Of a DNA stretch of 64,000 bases, positions 30,148 to 40,112 are shown piece after piece. The number at the start of each line of letters is the position of its first letter. Within the stretch, counting starts at the first letter, position 1. This DNA comes from Pseudovibrio exalbescens DSM 16456 (GTDB lineage: Bacteria > Pseudomonadota > Alphaproteobacteria > Rhizobiales > Stappiaceae), in the NCBI RefSeq assembly GCF_000422785.1, contig NZ_AUGS01000005.1:186001-250000 (forward strand), read 5' to 3'. The position numbers and the translations under genes are program-made. The notes under the pieces were generated by a model that did not search any database, was not told the DNA's origin, and worked only from the letters and a program-made list of their open reading frames with translations.

Positions 30148-30918
30148 ATGACGGCTACAGTGCAAGAGGAAACGCAGGACCGGTACGCACCGGCGGACCC
30201 GTCCGGATTGCCTCGTCATGTAGCCATCATCATGGATGGCAACGGGCGGTGGGCAGCTTTGCGCGGCCTGCCGCGCACCGAAGGGCATCGCAATGGCGTC
30301 AAGACCGTTCGGCAGATTGTTCGTCGTGCGGGCGAACTCGGTATCCAATACCTGACCTTGTTTGCCTTTTCCTCCGAGAACTGGTCGAGACCACACGCGG
30401 AAGTGAAATTTCTCATGGGCCTGTTGCGGGCCTATGTGCGCTCCGATCTGAAGGATTTGCGTGAGAGCAATGTTCGCATCCGAGTGATCGGCTCCAGAGA
30501 CGGATTGGATCCCGGTATTCTGTCGTTGCTGGAACAGGCCGAGCAGGGTACGGCGGATTGCACCGGGCTTGAGTTGGTGCTGGCGTTCAATTACGGCGCT
30601 CGCGATGAAATGGTGAGAGCTGTTCGCCAATTATCTTTGGAGGTTGCGCGTGGGGGCAAGCAACCCGAGGAAATTACCAGCGCGGATATTGAGTCCCATC
30701 TCGATACAGCGGGACTCCCGGACCCTGATCTGATTATCCGAACTAGCGGAGAGCAGCGGCTTTCAAACTTCTTGCTCTGGCAGGCGGCATATGCAGAGTT
30801 TTACTTTGCGCCGATGCACTGGCCGGATTTTGATTGCAGTGCCTTCGAAGAGGCCCTCAGTTGTTTCAAGAACCGGGAACGCCGTTTTGGCGGGGTCGGT
30901 GCAGCTGTTTCCACTTGA
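30148..30918 (+). CDS. uppS: di-trans,poly-cis-undecaprenyl diphosphate synthase
   Basis: Builds the C55 lipid carrier for peptidoglycan and O-antigen from farnesyl diphosphate. The 256-residue enzyme has the catalytic block HVAIIMDGNGRWA with the essential Asp at 30, the FAFSSENWSRP motif near 74 and PDLIIRTSGEQRLSNFLLWQ near 192. The start at 30148 follows AAGGTGG; ATG at 30121, overlapping the frr stop, is possible. Confidence 0.95.
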   Translation: MTATVQEETQDRYAPADPSGLPRHVAIIMDGNGRWAALRGLPRTEGHRNGVKTVRQIVRRAGELGIQYLTLFAFSSENWSRPHAEVKFLMGLLRAYVRSDLKDLRESNVRIRVIGSRDGLDPGILSLLEQAEQGTADCTGLELVLAFNYGARDEMVRAVRQLSLEVARGGKQPEEITSADIESHLDTAGLPDPDLIIRTSGEQRLSNFLLWQAAYAEFYFAPMHWPDFDCSAFEEALSCFKNRERRFGGVGAAVST

Positions 30919-30931
30919 AGTAGACCACTTT

Positions 30932-31780
30932 TTGAAAGCACGGGCCTTGTTCGAGAAGATAACGCGTAAGAACCCAGACCTTTTCGTCAGATTTTTGTCA
31001 GCGCTAGCGCTGGGGCCGTTTGCATTGCTTGTGTGTTGGGTCGGTGGGATTTACTTCTCGGCATTCGTGCTTGTGGCTACACTGCTGGTTTTCTGGGAAT
31101 GGAATCTGATCGTCTTCAAGGGACGGCGTAGTGTCGCCTTTTATTTCGGGTTGTGTGCGCTTGTTCTTACTGCGGGGCTTGCTGAATTGCACAGTGTTGC
31201 CGCTGCCTTGATGGTTGGCGCGGTGAGTGTGCCAGCTGTGTGGGGTTTTGAGACAAGAGGAAACGGCGCATTGTTGGCAAAAGGGTTTTCATACTCTGCT
31301 GCCTCTCTGGTTTCCTTGGTTGCCATACGCCATGGCACTGTGGGTTTTGAGCTGGTTCTTTATCTTTATTTCGTTGTTTGGGGAACAGATATTGCGGCTT
31401 ACTTTAGCGGGCGTACGTTAGGCGGCCCCAAATTGTGGCCTCGTGTATCGCCCAGCAAGACCTGGAGCGGAGCGATCGGCGGGTTTTTGTTCGCTGCGTT
31501 GATGGGTGCACTTATTGCTCACTTTACGGGGTTCATGAGCGTTATTGCTGGTTTCGTCGTGGCTTCGGTCCTGTCGGTGGCCTCTCAAGCTGGAGACCTA
31601 TATGAATCCTCTTTGAAGCGTCGTTTCGGCGTGAAGGATTCCAGCCAGTTGATTCCCGGGCATGGTGGCCTGATGGACCGAGTTGATGGGCTTGTCTTTG
31701 CTGCCATAGCTGCTTATGTCTTCGGTGTGTTGCTTGGGGGCCAAGTGTCTGACCCCGGTCTTGGTTTGCTCGCCCTTTAA
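30932..31780 (+). CDS. cdsA: phosphatidate cytidylyltransferase
   Basis: Makes CDP-diacylglycerol from phosphatidate and CTP, the branch point of phospholipid synthesis. The protein has about seven membrane segments and the C-terminal signature PSKTWSGAIGG near residue 175 followed by SSLKRRFGVKDSSQLIPGHGGLMDRVDG. No ATG is available near the N-terminus: candidate starts are TTG 30932, TTG 30947 and GTG 30899 (the last overlapping uppS); 30932 is chosen by length (282 residues) with low certainty. The 3' end is firm. Confidence 0.88.
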   Translation: MKARALFEKITRKNPDLFVRFLSALALGPFALLVCWVGGIYFSAFVLVATLLVFWEWNLIVFKGRRSVAFYFGLCALVLTAGLAELHSVAAALMVGAVSVPAVWGFETRGNGALLAKGFSYSAASLVSLVAIRHGTVGFELVLYLYFVVWGTDIAAYFSGRTLGGPKLWPRVSPSKTWSGAIGGFLFAALMGALIAHFTGFMSVIAGFVVASVLSVASQAGDLYESSLKRRFGVKDSSQLIPGHGGLMDRVDGLVFAAIAAYVFGVLLGGQVSDPGLGLLAL

Positions 31781-31816
31781 GGGCTCTGTGAGCCTCTTCT
31801 GTTTAATGGGTTGCTG

Positions 31817-32986
31817 ATGAGCCGCCAAAAAATCATTCTTCTTGGTGCAACCGGGTCAATCGGCCTGAGCACTGTTGATCTCATTTCCAAGAATTCCGAG
31901 CGCTATGATGTGGTGTGCGTGGTGGCCAATCGCAATGCGGAGGGGCTGGCCAAGGCTGCGCGGCGCGTTCAGGCGCGTCATGCCGTTTTGAATGATGAAA
32001 CTGAGCTCGACACACTCGCGGACTTGTTGAAAGGTAGCGGTATTACCGTAAGTGGAGGGCGGCAAGCCGTTCTTGACCAATGCGCCGAACCTGTAGATCT
32101 GGTTGTCTCCGGGATGGTTGGGGCCGCTGGACTGGAACCCAATCTTGCGGCCATTGGTGCCGGTAGCGATCTGGCGCTGGCGAACAAAGAATCCCTTGTT
32201 TGTGCGGGAAAACTGGTACTGGATGCCGTGAAGCGCAACAATGTTCGCCTGCTGCCAGTCGATTCCGAGCACAATGCTGTATTCCAGGTTTTTGAACGCA
32301 GTAATGCGGATCACATCGAGAAGGTGATCATCACAGCTTCAGGCGGGCCGTTTCGTCATGCCTCGAAAGAGAGAATGCGCGCCGCAACACCTGCCGATGC
32401 CTTGAAACACCCCAATTGGGAGATGGGTGCGCGAATTACCATCGATAGCGCAACCATGATGAACAAGGCCTTTGAAGTCATTGAAACATTACACCTTTTT
32501 CCTTTAAAACCTTCGCAAATCGAGGTTGTTGTACACCCTCAAAGTATTGTTCACGGTATGGTACAATACTCCGATGGGTCTTTGCTGGCGCAGATGGGGC
32601 CAGCGGATATGCGAGTTCCGATTGCGCATTGTTTAGGGCATCCAGAGCGCCTGTCGGTTGATGCTCAAAGGCTTGATCTTGCGACCTTGGGACAGCTCAC
32701 ATTTGAAGCGCCAGATGCGCAAAGGTTTCCGTCCATGCGCTTGGTATGGGATGTAATCGATAAGGGAGATGGCGCCGGCGCTGCGTTCAATGCGGCAGAC
32801 GAAATGGCCGTTTCGGCATTCTTGAAAGAGCGCATTGGTTTTCTGGATATTGTCTCTGTTGTCGAAGACGCACTTGGGCAGATGGAGGCAAGGAATTTAC
32901 TGTCACAACCGTCTAGTATTGCAGAAGTACTGCATATTGACGGAGAGGCGCGCCGAATAGCGTCCGATATCATTAGCACCATCTGA
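31817..32986 (+). CDS. dxr: 1-deoxy-D-xylulose 5-phosphate reductoisomerase
   Basis: Second step of the MEP isoprenoid pathway, NADPH-dependent rearrangement of DXP to MEP, feeding UppS. The 389-residue enzyme has the nucleotide loop LLGATGSIGLST (9-20), LPVDSEHNAVFQ near 148, ITASGGPFRHA near 177 and the NWEMGARITIDSATMMNKAFE-type block (SATMMNKAFEVIE) near 215. Complete. Confidence 0.96.
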   Translation: MSRQKIILLGATGSIGLSTVDLISKNSERYDVVCVVANRNAEGLAKAARRVQARHAVLNDETELDTLADLLKGSGITVSGGRQAVLDQCAEPVDLVVSGMVGAAGLEPNLAAIGAGSDLALANKESLVCAGKLVLDAVKRNNVRLLPVDSEHNAVFQVFERSNADHIEKVIITASGGPFRHASKERMRAATPADALKHPNWEMGARITIDSATMMNKAFEVIETLHLFPLKPSQIEVVVHPQSIVHGMVQYSDGSLLAQMGPADMRVPIAHCLGHPERLSVDAQRLDLATLGQLTFEAPDAQRFPSMRLVWDVIDKGDGAGAAFNAADEMAVSAFLKERIGFLDIVSVVEDALGQMEARNLLSQPSSIAEVLHIDGEARRIASDIISTI

Positions 32987-33049
32987 GCGCCCGCTCACAA
33001 CGCGGGATGCCAGTACCAACGCTGAAAAGCATATAAGAAAGGGCACTTG

Positions 33050-34186
33050 ATGGAGCTGTTAAGTTCGGTTCTGGGCGGAACATTGGGATACATCATTCCG
33101 TTCCTGTTCGTGCTGACCGTTGTTGTCTTCTTCCACGAGCTCGGACATTTTTTGGTGGCGCGTTGGTGCGGCGTAAAGGTAGATGCATTCTCTATCGGTT
33201 TTGGGCCGGAGTTGACCGGGCGCTTTGACAAAAAGGGGACGCGCTGGAAGCTCTGCGCCATTCCTTTGGGTGGTTACGTTCGGTTTGCCGGCGATGAAAA
33301 CGAAGCCAGCGTTCCTGATCAGGATGCTCTTGCCAATATGAGTGAAGAGGACCGAAAAGGAGCTTTTCAAGCCAAACCTGTATGGCAGCGCGCGGCGGTT
33401 GTGGCCGCCGGCCCATTTGCCAATTTTCTTCTTGCTATCGTTATTTTTGCCGGGCTGTTCGGATTTTACGGCAAGGTGGAAACCGTTCCGCGCGTTGATG
33501 TGGTCCGGGAAGACAGTGCTGCAGCAGCAGCGGGTATCAAGCCTGGTGATGTCATAGTATCGGTGGATGGAACCCCGATTGCCAGCTTCTCCGATTTGCA
33601 GCGGGCTGTTTCCGTTAATGCTGGTATTCCGCTCCTGATTGGTATTGACCGTGAAGGCGCGTTTATTGAGGTAACCGCGACGCCGGAACGCCGGGAAATC
33701 ACCGATCAATTTGGCAACACGCAAAAGGTTGGGATTCTCGGAATTCAGCGCAATACAACTGCAGATGATGTAACGGTGAAGCGATTTGGGCCGCTGGAGG
33801 CGGTGGCTGAAGGTGTGCGAGAAACCTGGTTCATTATAGAGCGGACAGGAGGCTACATTGCGGGTTTGTTTGCCGGTCGCGAGGATCCGGATCAGTTGGG
33901 CGGACCGATCCGTGTTGCGCAAATGTCAGGTCAGGTCGCCAGCATCGGGATTTTGCCACTCATTAACCTGACAGCATTACTCTCAGTGAGTATTGGGTTG
34001 TTGAACTTGTTGCCAGTGCCTATGCTTGATGGCGGGCATCTGTTGTTTTACGCAGCTGAAGCTATTCGGGGAAAGCCTCTCGGACCAAAAGTTCAAGAGT
34101 ATGGCTTCAGGATAGGAATCACTCTTGTCCTTATGCTAATGGTCTTCGCAACTTGGAACGACCTGCGTTTATTAATAAGTCCATAG
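33050..34186 (+). CDS. rseP: site-2 intramembrane zinc metalloprotease RseP
   Basis: Cuts membrane-bound regulators such as anti-sigma factors, and signal-peptide remnants, inside the membrane. The 378-residue protein has the zinc motif HELGH (29-33) in its first helix, a PDZ domain (about 115-205, AAAAAGIKPGDVIVSVDGTP) and the C-terminal LDGGHLLFY metal-binding motif near 326. Only one PDZ domain is evident. The start ATG at 33050 follows AAGAAAGGGCAC. Placement between dxr and bamA is the classic order. Confidence 0.95.
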   Translation: MELLSSVLGGTLGYIIPFLFVLTVVVFFHELGHFLVARWCGVKVDAFSIGFGPELTGRFDKKGTRWKLCAIPLGGYVRFAGDENEASVPDQDALANMSEEDRKGAFQAKPVWQRAAVVAAGPFANFLLAIVIFAGLFGFYGKVETVPRVDVVREDSAAAAAGIKPGDVIVSVDGTPIASFSDLQRAVSVNAGIPLLIGIDREGAFIEVTATPERREITDQFGNTQKVGILGIQRNTTADDVTVKRFGPLEAVAEGVRETWFIIERTGGYIAGLFAGREDPDQLGGPIRVAQMSGQVASIGILPLINLTALLSVSIGLLNLLPVPMLDGGHLLFYAAEAIRGKPLGPKVQEYGFRIGITLVLMLMVFATWNDLRLLISP

Positions 34187-34354
34187 CGTTAACCCTCGGC
34201 GGTTATTGGGTAAAATTACATGGAAACCGTCGTCCTACGGTTGCTTTAGGCTGAAAACCTTGTACAAAGTTCCAAGGTGTTTCAGATTCTATCCATTTCC
34301 TCAGGTAGCGGGGGGTACCGCAAACTGGGGCAGACTATAAAGGCATAGCTTTCT

Positions 34355-36727
34355 ATGCAGCGTATTAAGAGCCTGTCACGAATTTCACTGCTGGCGCTGA
34401 CCGTTACTGGGGCAGGGGTTGCGCTTCCGGCTGATGTGTCTCCATTTGGGGCGTCTGTCGCTGAAGCTGCTGTTGTCAGTCGGATCAATGTACAGGGTGC
34501 AACCCGTATCGAAGACGATACGGTGCGCAACTACCTGACAATCCGCCCGGGTCAGCCCTTTACGGCCATCGATATCGATGAGAGCCTTACCACTTTGTAC
34601 GCGACCGGCTTGTTCGCCGATGTCTCCATTTCGCAACGGGGTAGTACTCTGGTTGTGGAAGTTGTCGAGAACCCGGTAATTGGACGCGTTTCCTTTGAAG
34701 GCAACGATCGGATCAAGGATGAGGCGCTTAAGAGCGTTGTTCGTTCGCAATCCCGATCCATGCTGACAAAAGCTCGCGTGCAGTCAGACGTGCAAAACAT
34801 TCTCGAAGCCTACCGGCGGTCTGGTCGCTTCCGTGCTTCCGTAGAGCCGAAGATCATTGAACGTGGCAATAACCGCGTTGATCTGGTCTTTGAAATCGAC
34901 GAAGGCGACAAGACCGGCGTTTCGCGCATCAGTTTCATAGGGAATGCAGCCTTTAGTGATGGTCGTTTGCGCGATCAGATTCAGACGCGCGAAAGCGGTC
35001 TGTTGAGCTGGCTGCGGACGACGGATACCTATGATCCTGATCGTCTGGAGGCAGACCAAGAGCTTCTTCGCCAGTTCTACTACCAGCATGGCTATGCGGA
35101 TTTCCGCATTGTGTCTGCTGTGGCGGATCTGGATCGCGAGCAGAATATCTTCTATGTCACCTTCACGGTGGATGAAGGAGAGAAGTACACCTTTGGCGAA
35201 GTGGATATCGAAACCTCTTTGTCTCAGGTAGACCCAGAGGCGCTTCGCCAGTATGTCCGTACGGATCCGGGTGATACTTACAACTCACTTGAAGTTGAAA
35301 AGACCTTGGAAGACCTGACAATCGAAGTGTCCAAGGGTGGGTACGCGTTTGCTCAGGTGCGTCCGCGTGGTATCCGTGATTACGAAAACAAGACGATTTC
35401 GCTGACCTATCTGATTGAAGAAGGTCCGCGCGTTTATGTGGAACGGATCAATATCCGCGGTAATGATCGGACGCGTGAATATGTTATTCGCCGCGAGTTT
35501 GATATTGCGGAAGGCGATGCCTATAACCGAGTGCTGCTTGACAAGGCAGAGCGTCGTCTGAACAATACACGTTACTTCAAGTCGGTTCGGATTTCCCGTC
35601 AGCAGGGTAGTGCACCTGACAAGGTGATTATCAATGTGGACGTGGAAGAGCAGCCAACCGGTGAAGTTTCCTTTGGTGTGGGGTACTCGACATCTGATGG
35701 TGTCATCGGCGATCTGTCGATTACTGAGAAAAACTTCCTCGGTCGTGGCCAGTTCGTGAAGGCTGCTATCGGTGGTGGTACCGAAACACAGAGTTACGAG
35801 TTCAAGTTCGTCGAGCCGTTCTTCCTTGGTCGTCGTATTTCTGCAGGCCTTGAGGTCTACCGCAAGGTTTATGAAGAAAACGATACGCGTGCCTATGAAG
35901 AGAAGACAACGGGTGGTGGCATTAACTTTGGTCTTCCACTGCGTGAAGATGAGTTGACGTTGAACCTGTTCTACAAGATCTACGAGACTGACCTGTCTCG
36001 TGATGATGTGACCGGGTTGTCGGATTGCAATAACGCCAATGAAGACGTCTCTCTGGCTGTTTGCGATTCTCTCGGTAACTATCTGACCTCCCTTGGTGGG
36101 TACTCGCTTGTTTGGAACTCGTTGGATAACAATATCAATCCGCGGGATGGTATCTACAGCAAGTTCCAGCAGGACTTTGCCGGTATCGGCGGGGACTCTC
36201 AATACATTGAAACGACCTTTGAAGGGCGTGTGTATCAGGAGTTGGTGCCGTCTTGGGGGCTTGTCGGTTTCTTGAAGGGTGAAGCTGGACAGATCGAATC
36301 TATCGGCAATCGCCTGAGGGTTTCTGATCAGTTCCAAGGCTCCTCAGATTTGATCCGCGGTTTCGAAAGCAACGGGTTCGGCCCACGTGACTCCAATGGT
36401 GACGCTCTGGGCGGCAAGTACTACGTTGCTGCGACCGTTGAGGGTCAGATGCCTGTACCGTTCTTGCCTGATGAGCTTGGACTGTCTATGGCAGCATTCG
36501 CTGATGCGGGCTCCTTGTGGGGCGTGGACAACGAGCTCAAGGATGCTATTGCCAGCGGATCTGACACGATCGAGTCCGAGGACTTCGACCTGCGCGCGTC
36601 GGTTGGTGTTGGTGTTCTGTGGCAGTCTCCGTTTGGTCCGCTGCGTGCAGACTTTGCTTGGCCGCTTGCCAAGAACGATGCCGACGAAACACAGGTATTC
36701 AAGCTCAGTGGTGGTACCCGCTTCTGA
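34355..36727 (+). CDS. bamA: outer-membrane protein assembly factor BamA
   Basis: Core of the BAM machine that folds beta-barrel proteins into the outer membrane. The 790-residue precursor has a long signal peptide (cleavage likely after AEA near residue 38), five POTRA repeats (about 40-440) and a C-terminal 16-strand barrel. The barrel lid motif VRGF appears as LIRGFESNGFGPRDSNGD near residue 668, and the protein ends in a C-terminal aromatic (TRF). An AAAGG box precedes the ATG. Followed by a strong terminator. Confidence 0.96.
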   Translation: MQRIKSLSRISLLALTVTGAGVALPADVSPFGASVAEAAVVSRINVQGATRIEDDTVRNYLTIRPGQPFTAIDIDESLTTLYATGLFADVSISQRGSTLVVEVVENPVIGRVSFEGNDRIKDEALKSVVRSQSRSMLTKARVQSDVQNILEAYRRSGRFRASVEPKIIERGNNRVDLVFEIDEGDKTGVSRISFIGNAAFSDGRLRDQIQTRESGLLSWLRTTDTYDPDRLEADQELLRQFYYQHGYADFRIVSAVADLDREQNIFYVTFTVDEGEKYTFGEVDIETSLSQVDPEALRQYVRTDPGDTYNSLEVEKTLEDLTIEVSKGGYAFAQVRPRGIRDYENKTISLTYLIEEGPRVYVERINIRGNDRTREYVIRREFDIAEGDAYNRVLLDKAERRLNNTRYFKSVRISRQQGSAPDKVIINVDVEEQPTGEVSFGVGYSTSDGVIGDLSITEKNFLGRGQFVKAAIGGGTETQSYEFKFVEPFFLGRRISAGLEVYRKVYEENDTRAYEEKTTGGGINFGLPLREDELTLNLFYKIYETDLSRDDVTGLSDCNNANEDVSLAVCDSLGNYLTSLGGYSLVWNSLDNNINPRDGIYSKFQQDFAGIGGDSQYIETTFEGRVYQELVPSWGLVGFLKGEAGQIESIGNRLRVSDQFQGSSDLIRGFESNGFGPRDSNGDALGGKYYVAATVEGQMPVPFLPDELGLSMAAFADAGSLWGVDNELKDAIASGSDTIESEDFDLRASVGVGVLWQSPFGPLRADFAWPLAKNDADETQVFKLSGGTRF

Positions 36728-36750
36728 TCTTGACAAAAGTGATTATAATC

Positions 36751-36779
36751 GGCCGCCGAAACGTTCGGCGGCCTTTTTT
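36751..36779 (+). terminator. intrinsic terminator after bamA
   Basis: GGCCGCCGAA (36751-36760) pairs with TTCGGCGGCC (36764-36773), three-base loop, then six T. Very strong; it sits only 15 bases before lpxD. Confidence 0.92.
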
Positions 36780-36794
36780 CGTTTGTAGGACACT

Positions 36795-37835
36795 ATGACT
36801 GATCCAAAATTCTTTCCCGAGTGCACCCCTGTTAGCTTGAAGCAAATTGCGGAGTGGGCAGACGCGGAGCTGGTCCGCGGTGATCCTGATGCAACAGTGA
36901 CGTCTGTTGCTCCGCTGGATGAGGGCGGGGAAGGCACCCTGGTCTTTATCGACAATCCCAAGTATGCGCCGCAGCTGGAAGCTGTTCACGCGACGGCTTG
37001 CCTGACACCAAAAAAGTATCTAGATCGTGTACCAAACGGTGTGGCAGCCTTGTTGGCCAAGGATCCGTACAGGAGTTTGGCAAAGGTTTTGGCAAAGATG
37101 GTGCCCGAAGCCATGGCACCGACACCAGTGATCCGGCAAGGTGGAATAAATCCCAAAGCTGTTGTCAGCGATACTGCGGTTCTGGAGGATGACGTGGTAT
37201 TGGAAGCCGGGGCTGTGATTGGTGATGGCGCCCATGTGGGAGCTGGTACGGTTATTGGTCCAAATTCGGTAATTGGTGCATCCTGCCAGATTGGCCGCAA
37301 CACCCGAATTTCAGCCAATGTGACCATTCAGCATGCGCTTGTTGGTGACCGTGTCATCATTCATCCCGGCGTTGCAATTGGACAAGACGGATTCGGGTTT
37401 GCAATGGGGCCTGGCGGTCACCTGAAGGTACCCCAGATTGGTCGCGTCATTATTCAGAACGACGTCGAAATCGGCGCCAATACAACGATCGACCGGGGGG
37501 CGAACCGCGATACCGTGATTGGAGAAGGAACCAAGATCGACAATCAGGTTCAGATTGGCCACAACGTCAATATTGGACGTCATTGTGTCATCGTTTCTCA
37601 AGTTGGTATTTCTGGTAGCGCCACTCTTGAAGATTACGTCGCAATTGGCGGGCAAACCGGCGTCGCCGGACATATTCGGATTGGAATGGCGGCGCAGGTT
37701 GCGGCGGTGTCAGTAGTCAATGATGACCTGCCTGGCGGCGGTCGTTATGGAGGAACTCCGGCAAAACCTGTCCGTCAATGGTTCCGTGAAATGGCGGCAC
37801 TTAGCAAATTGGCGGAAAAAGACGGGAAAAGCTGA
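36795..37835 (+). CDS. lpxD: UDP-3-O-(3-hydroxymyristoyl)glucosamine N-acyltransferase
   Basis: Third step of lipid A synthesis: adds the N-linked hydroxyacyl chain to UDP-3-O-acyl-glucosamine. The 346-residue protein has an N-terminal uridine-binding domain and then many left-handed beta-helix hexapeptide repeats (about 115-300), with the GQDGFGFAM block near 195 and DNQVQIGHNVNIGRHCVI near 250, which holds the catalytic histidine of the family. The C-terminal helix ends the trimer stalk. Confidence 0.95.
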   Translation: MTDPKFFPECTPVSLKQIAEWADAELVRGDPDATVTSVAPLDEGGEGTLVFIDNPKYAPQLEAVHATACLTPKKYLDRVPNGVAALLAKDPYRSLAKVLAKMVPEAMAPTPVIRQGGINPKAVVSDTAVLEDDVVLEAGAVIGDGAHVGAGTVIGPNSVIGASCQIGRNTRISANVTIQHALVGDRVIIHPGVAIGQDGFGFAMGPGGHLKVPQIGRVIIQNDVEIGANTTIDRGANRDTVIGEGTKIDNQVQIGHNVNIGRHCVIVSQVGISGSATLEDYVAIGGQTGVAGHIRIGMAAQVAAVSVVNDDLPGGGRYGGTPAKPVRQWFREMAALSKLAEKDGKS

Positions 37836-37958
37836 GCATTCTAGCATTTTCCATTGTTGTTTAGCCGGTCATGCTGCTGGTTTTTCCTTGTCGGCTTTGC
37901 TAACAACCGTTTTTGAAGATCCCAGAGGGTTGATTGATTGTAGTTTGAGGCTTTGAGC

Positions 37959-38429
37959 ATGAGTGACTCTGAAAAAACAACGCTGAATAGCGCTGATATT
38001 ATGAAGGTGATGGAGTTGTTGCCACACCGTTATCCATTTTTGATGATTGATAGGATTATCGAGATGGATGGTGACAACTCGGGTATTGGCATCAAGAACG
38101 TTACAATCAACGAGCCACATTTCCAGGGTCACTTTCCCAAGCAGCCGGTGATGCCAGGAGTTCTTCTCATTGAAGCCATGGCACAGACGGCCGGGGCGTT
38201 GTGCATCAATGCTCGCGATAACAATTCGAACCCGTCGCTGGTCTATTTCATGACCATCGACAAATGTAAATTCCGCAAGCCGGTGGTGCCGGGTGATCAG
38301 GTGCACTTCAATGTGAAGAAGATCCGCAACCGCGCAACCATTTGGAAGTTCGAGTGCGTGGCAACTGTTGACGGCCAGAAGGTGGCCGAAGCCGAAGTGA
38401 GCGCCATGCTCGTCGATTCAGAAACCTGA
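37959..38429 (+). CDS. fabZ: 3-hydroxyacyl-[acyl-carrier-protein] dehydratase FabZ
   Basis: Dehydrates beta-hydroxyacyl-ACP in fatty acid elongation. The 156-residue hot-dog protein has [14 protein letters not shown] (20-33) and the active site [19 protein letters not shown], with His 58 and Glu 72 as the expected catalytic pair. The gene lies inside the lpx chain, matching the balance between fatty acid and lipid A synthesis seen in other Gram-negatives. Start at 37959; an in-frame TTG precedes it. Confidence 0.96.
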   Translation: MSDSEKTTLNSADIMKVMELLPHRYPFLMIDRIIEMDGDNSGIGIKNVTINEPHFQGHFPKQPVMPGVLLIEAMAQTAGALCINARDNNSNPSLVYFMTIDKCKFRKPVVPGDQVHFNVKKIRNRATIWKFECVATVDGQKVAEAEVSAMLVDSET

Positions 38430-38436
38430 GGTTCTG

Positions 38437-39240
38437 ATGCAAGAGATACATCCCACTGCCGTAATCGAGGCAGGGGCGGTTTTAGGTGAAGACGTAAAGG
38501 TTGGGCCATTCTGTATGGTTGGGCCCAATGTGGTATTAGGCGACAATGTTGAGTTGGTTTCTCACGTGGTTGTCGCCGGGCACACTTCCATTGGCGCACG
38601 CACGCGGATCTTTCCGTTTGCCAGTATCGGGCACCAGCCTCAGGACCTGAAGTACGCTGGTGAGGAAACACGCCTCGAAATTGGCCAAGACAACCAGATC
38701 CGCGAACATGTCACCATGAACCCGGGCACTGCAGGTGGCGGTGGCCTGACCAAGGTTGGCGACCAGTGCCTGTTTATGGCGAGTAGCCATGTGGGGCATG
38801 ACTGTAAGGTCGGTAACAATGCGATTCTGGCCAACAATGCAACGCTAGCTGGTCATGTCGAGGTTGAGGATTTCGTGATTTTCGGCGGTCTGTCTGCAGT
38901 CCGCCAATGGTGCCGTATTGGGGCCCACTCCATCATCGGGGGGCTTACAGGTGTTGAGTTTGACGTGATCCCATTCGGGTCCGTAATTGGTGATCGTGCA
39001 AGGCTGCATGGGCTAAACCTGATTGGCTTGAAACGTCGCAACTACAGTCGCGATGAAATTCATGCGCTTCGCCACGCCTATAAGGATATTTTTGAGGGCG
39101 ATACAGGTACTTTGCGCGAACGCGCAGCAAAGGCGCGTGAAACCTATGAGGGGCGTGAAGGTGTTCAACAACTGACGGACTTTCTGTTGGTTGAGGGGGA
39201 TCGCCGGTTCTGTACGCCGAGAAAAGGTGCGGAGGGCTAA
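38437..39240 (+). CDS. lpxA: acyl-ACP--UDP-N-acetylglucosamine O-acyltransferase
   Basis: First step of lipid A synthesis, putting a 3-hydroxyacyl chain on UDP-GlcNAc. The 267-residue trimeric enzyme consists of hexapeptide repeats in the first 190 residues, with SSHVGHDCKVGNNAILAN near residue 112, where the catalytic His lies, and a C-terminal helical domain (LKRRNYSRDEIHALRHAYKD). Starts 7 bases after fabZ. Confidence 0.96.
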   Translation: MQEIHPTAVIEAGAVLGEDVKVGPFCMVGPNVVLGDNVELVSHVVVAGHTSIGARTRIFPFASIGHQPQDLKYAGEETRLEIGQDNQIREHVTMNPGTAGGGGLTKVGDQCLFMASSHVGHDCKVGNNAILANNATLAGHVEVEDFVIFGGLSAVRQWCRIGAHSIIGGLTGVEFDVIPFGSVIGDRARLHGLNLIGLKRRNYSRDEIHALRHAYKDIFEGDTGTLRERAAKARETYEGREGVQQLTDFLLVEGDRRFCTPRKGAEG

Positions 39241-39248
39241 ACGCCGTT

Positions 39249-40112
39249 ATGGACGCGCTAGGTCCTATTGCCGTGGTAGCTGGCGGCGGCCGTCTTCCTG
39301 CGCAAGTCATTCGTGCAGCTGAGCTCAGTGGCCGCGAAGTTATTACCATTGCGATCAAGGGGGAGGCGGATGCCTCCCTTTCCGCATTTGACCCCGTTGT
39401 TTTAGGGTGGGGGCAGATTGGAAAGCTGTTCGACACGATTCATCAGGCCGGAGCCAAAGAGGTGGTGCTGATTGGATCTGTCACACGGCGGCCTGACTTT
39501 ACCTCTATCGTTGGAGACTTGGGAACGATGCGGCGACTGCCTCGTATCCTGAGCGCGCTTGTGGGCGGTGATGACAGCTTGCTGGTGCGCGTCATGGGTA
39601 TATTCGAACGGGAGGGTCTTCGCGTGATTGGTGCGCACGAACTGGCTCCGGAGCTGCTTGCGAGCGGTGGCGTCATGGCAGGCCCGTATCCGGATGATCA
39701 AGACAATCTTGCTGTAAAACTGGGCGTCGAAGCGGTTCGGATGCTGGGTGCCCTCGACATCGGGCAGGCGGCGATTGCGGTTGGTACACGGGTTGTCGCC
39801 GTCGAAGGCGCCGAAGGAACCGACGCAATGCTGGTGCGTTGCCGTGACCTGCGAGAGAACGGTCGCGTTCGGGCGAAAGGCCGCGCGGGGGTGCTTGTAA
39901 AGTGCGCCAAGCCTGACCAGGATTTACGTGTCGATCTTCCAACAGTTGGCCCGGATACGGTGCGACGCGCCCAGGCGGCTCAACTGAAGGGTATTGCGGT
40001 TGAAGCAGGAAGGGTGTTGATTTCTGATCGCGAAGAGACATTGGCTGTTTGCAATGAACTCGGCATCTTTCTGCTGGGGATTGAAGCGCGCGCGAAGGAG
40101 CCAACGCCATGA
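39249..40112 (+). CDS. lpxI: UDP-2,3-diacylglucosamine pyrophosphatase LpxI
   Basis: Hydrolyses UDP-2,3-diacylglucosamine to lipid X, the step done by LpxH in enterobacteria. The 287-residue protein has the family start IAVVAGGGRLPAQVIRAA, the GSVTRRPDF block near residue 76 and a C-terminal domain with GRAGVLVKCAKPDQDLRVDLPT. The reaction is assigned from the family (formerly DUF1009) and from the place between lpxA and lpxB. Overlaps lpxB by four bases (ATGA). Confidence 0.93.
   Translation: MDALGPIAVVAGGGRLPAQVIRAAELSGREVITIAIKGEADASLSAFDPVVLGWGQIGKLFDTIHQAGAKEVVLIGSVTRRPDFTSIVGDLGTMRRLPRILSALVGGDDSLLVRVMGIFEREGLRVIGAHELAPELLASGGVMAGPYPDDQDNLAVKLGVEAVRMLGALDIGQAAIAVGTRVVAVEGAEGTDAMLVRCRDLRENGRVRAKGRAGVLVKCAKPDQDLRVDLPTVGPDTVRRAQAAQLKGIAVEAGRVLISDREETLAVCNELGIFLLGIEARAKEPTP

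Noticed and set aside
35285-36337. 350-codon frame on the - strand opposite bamA
   Set aside because: Shadow of the strongly biased bamA coding sequence; no recognisable domain.
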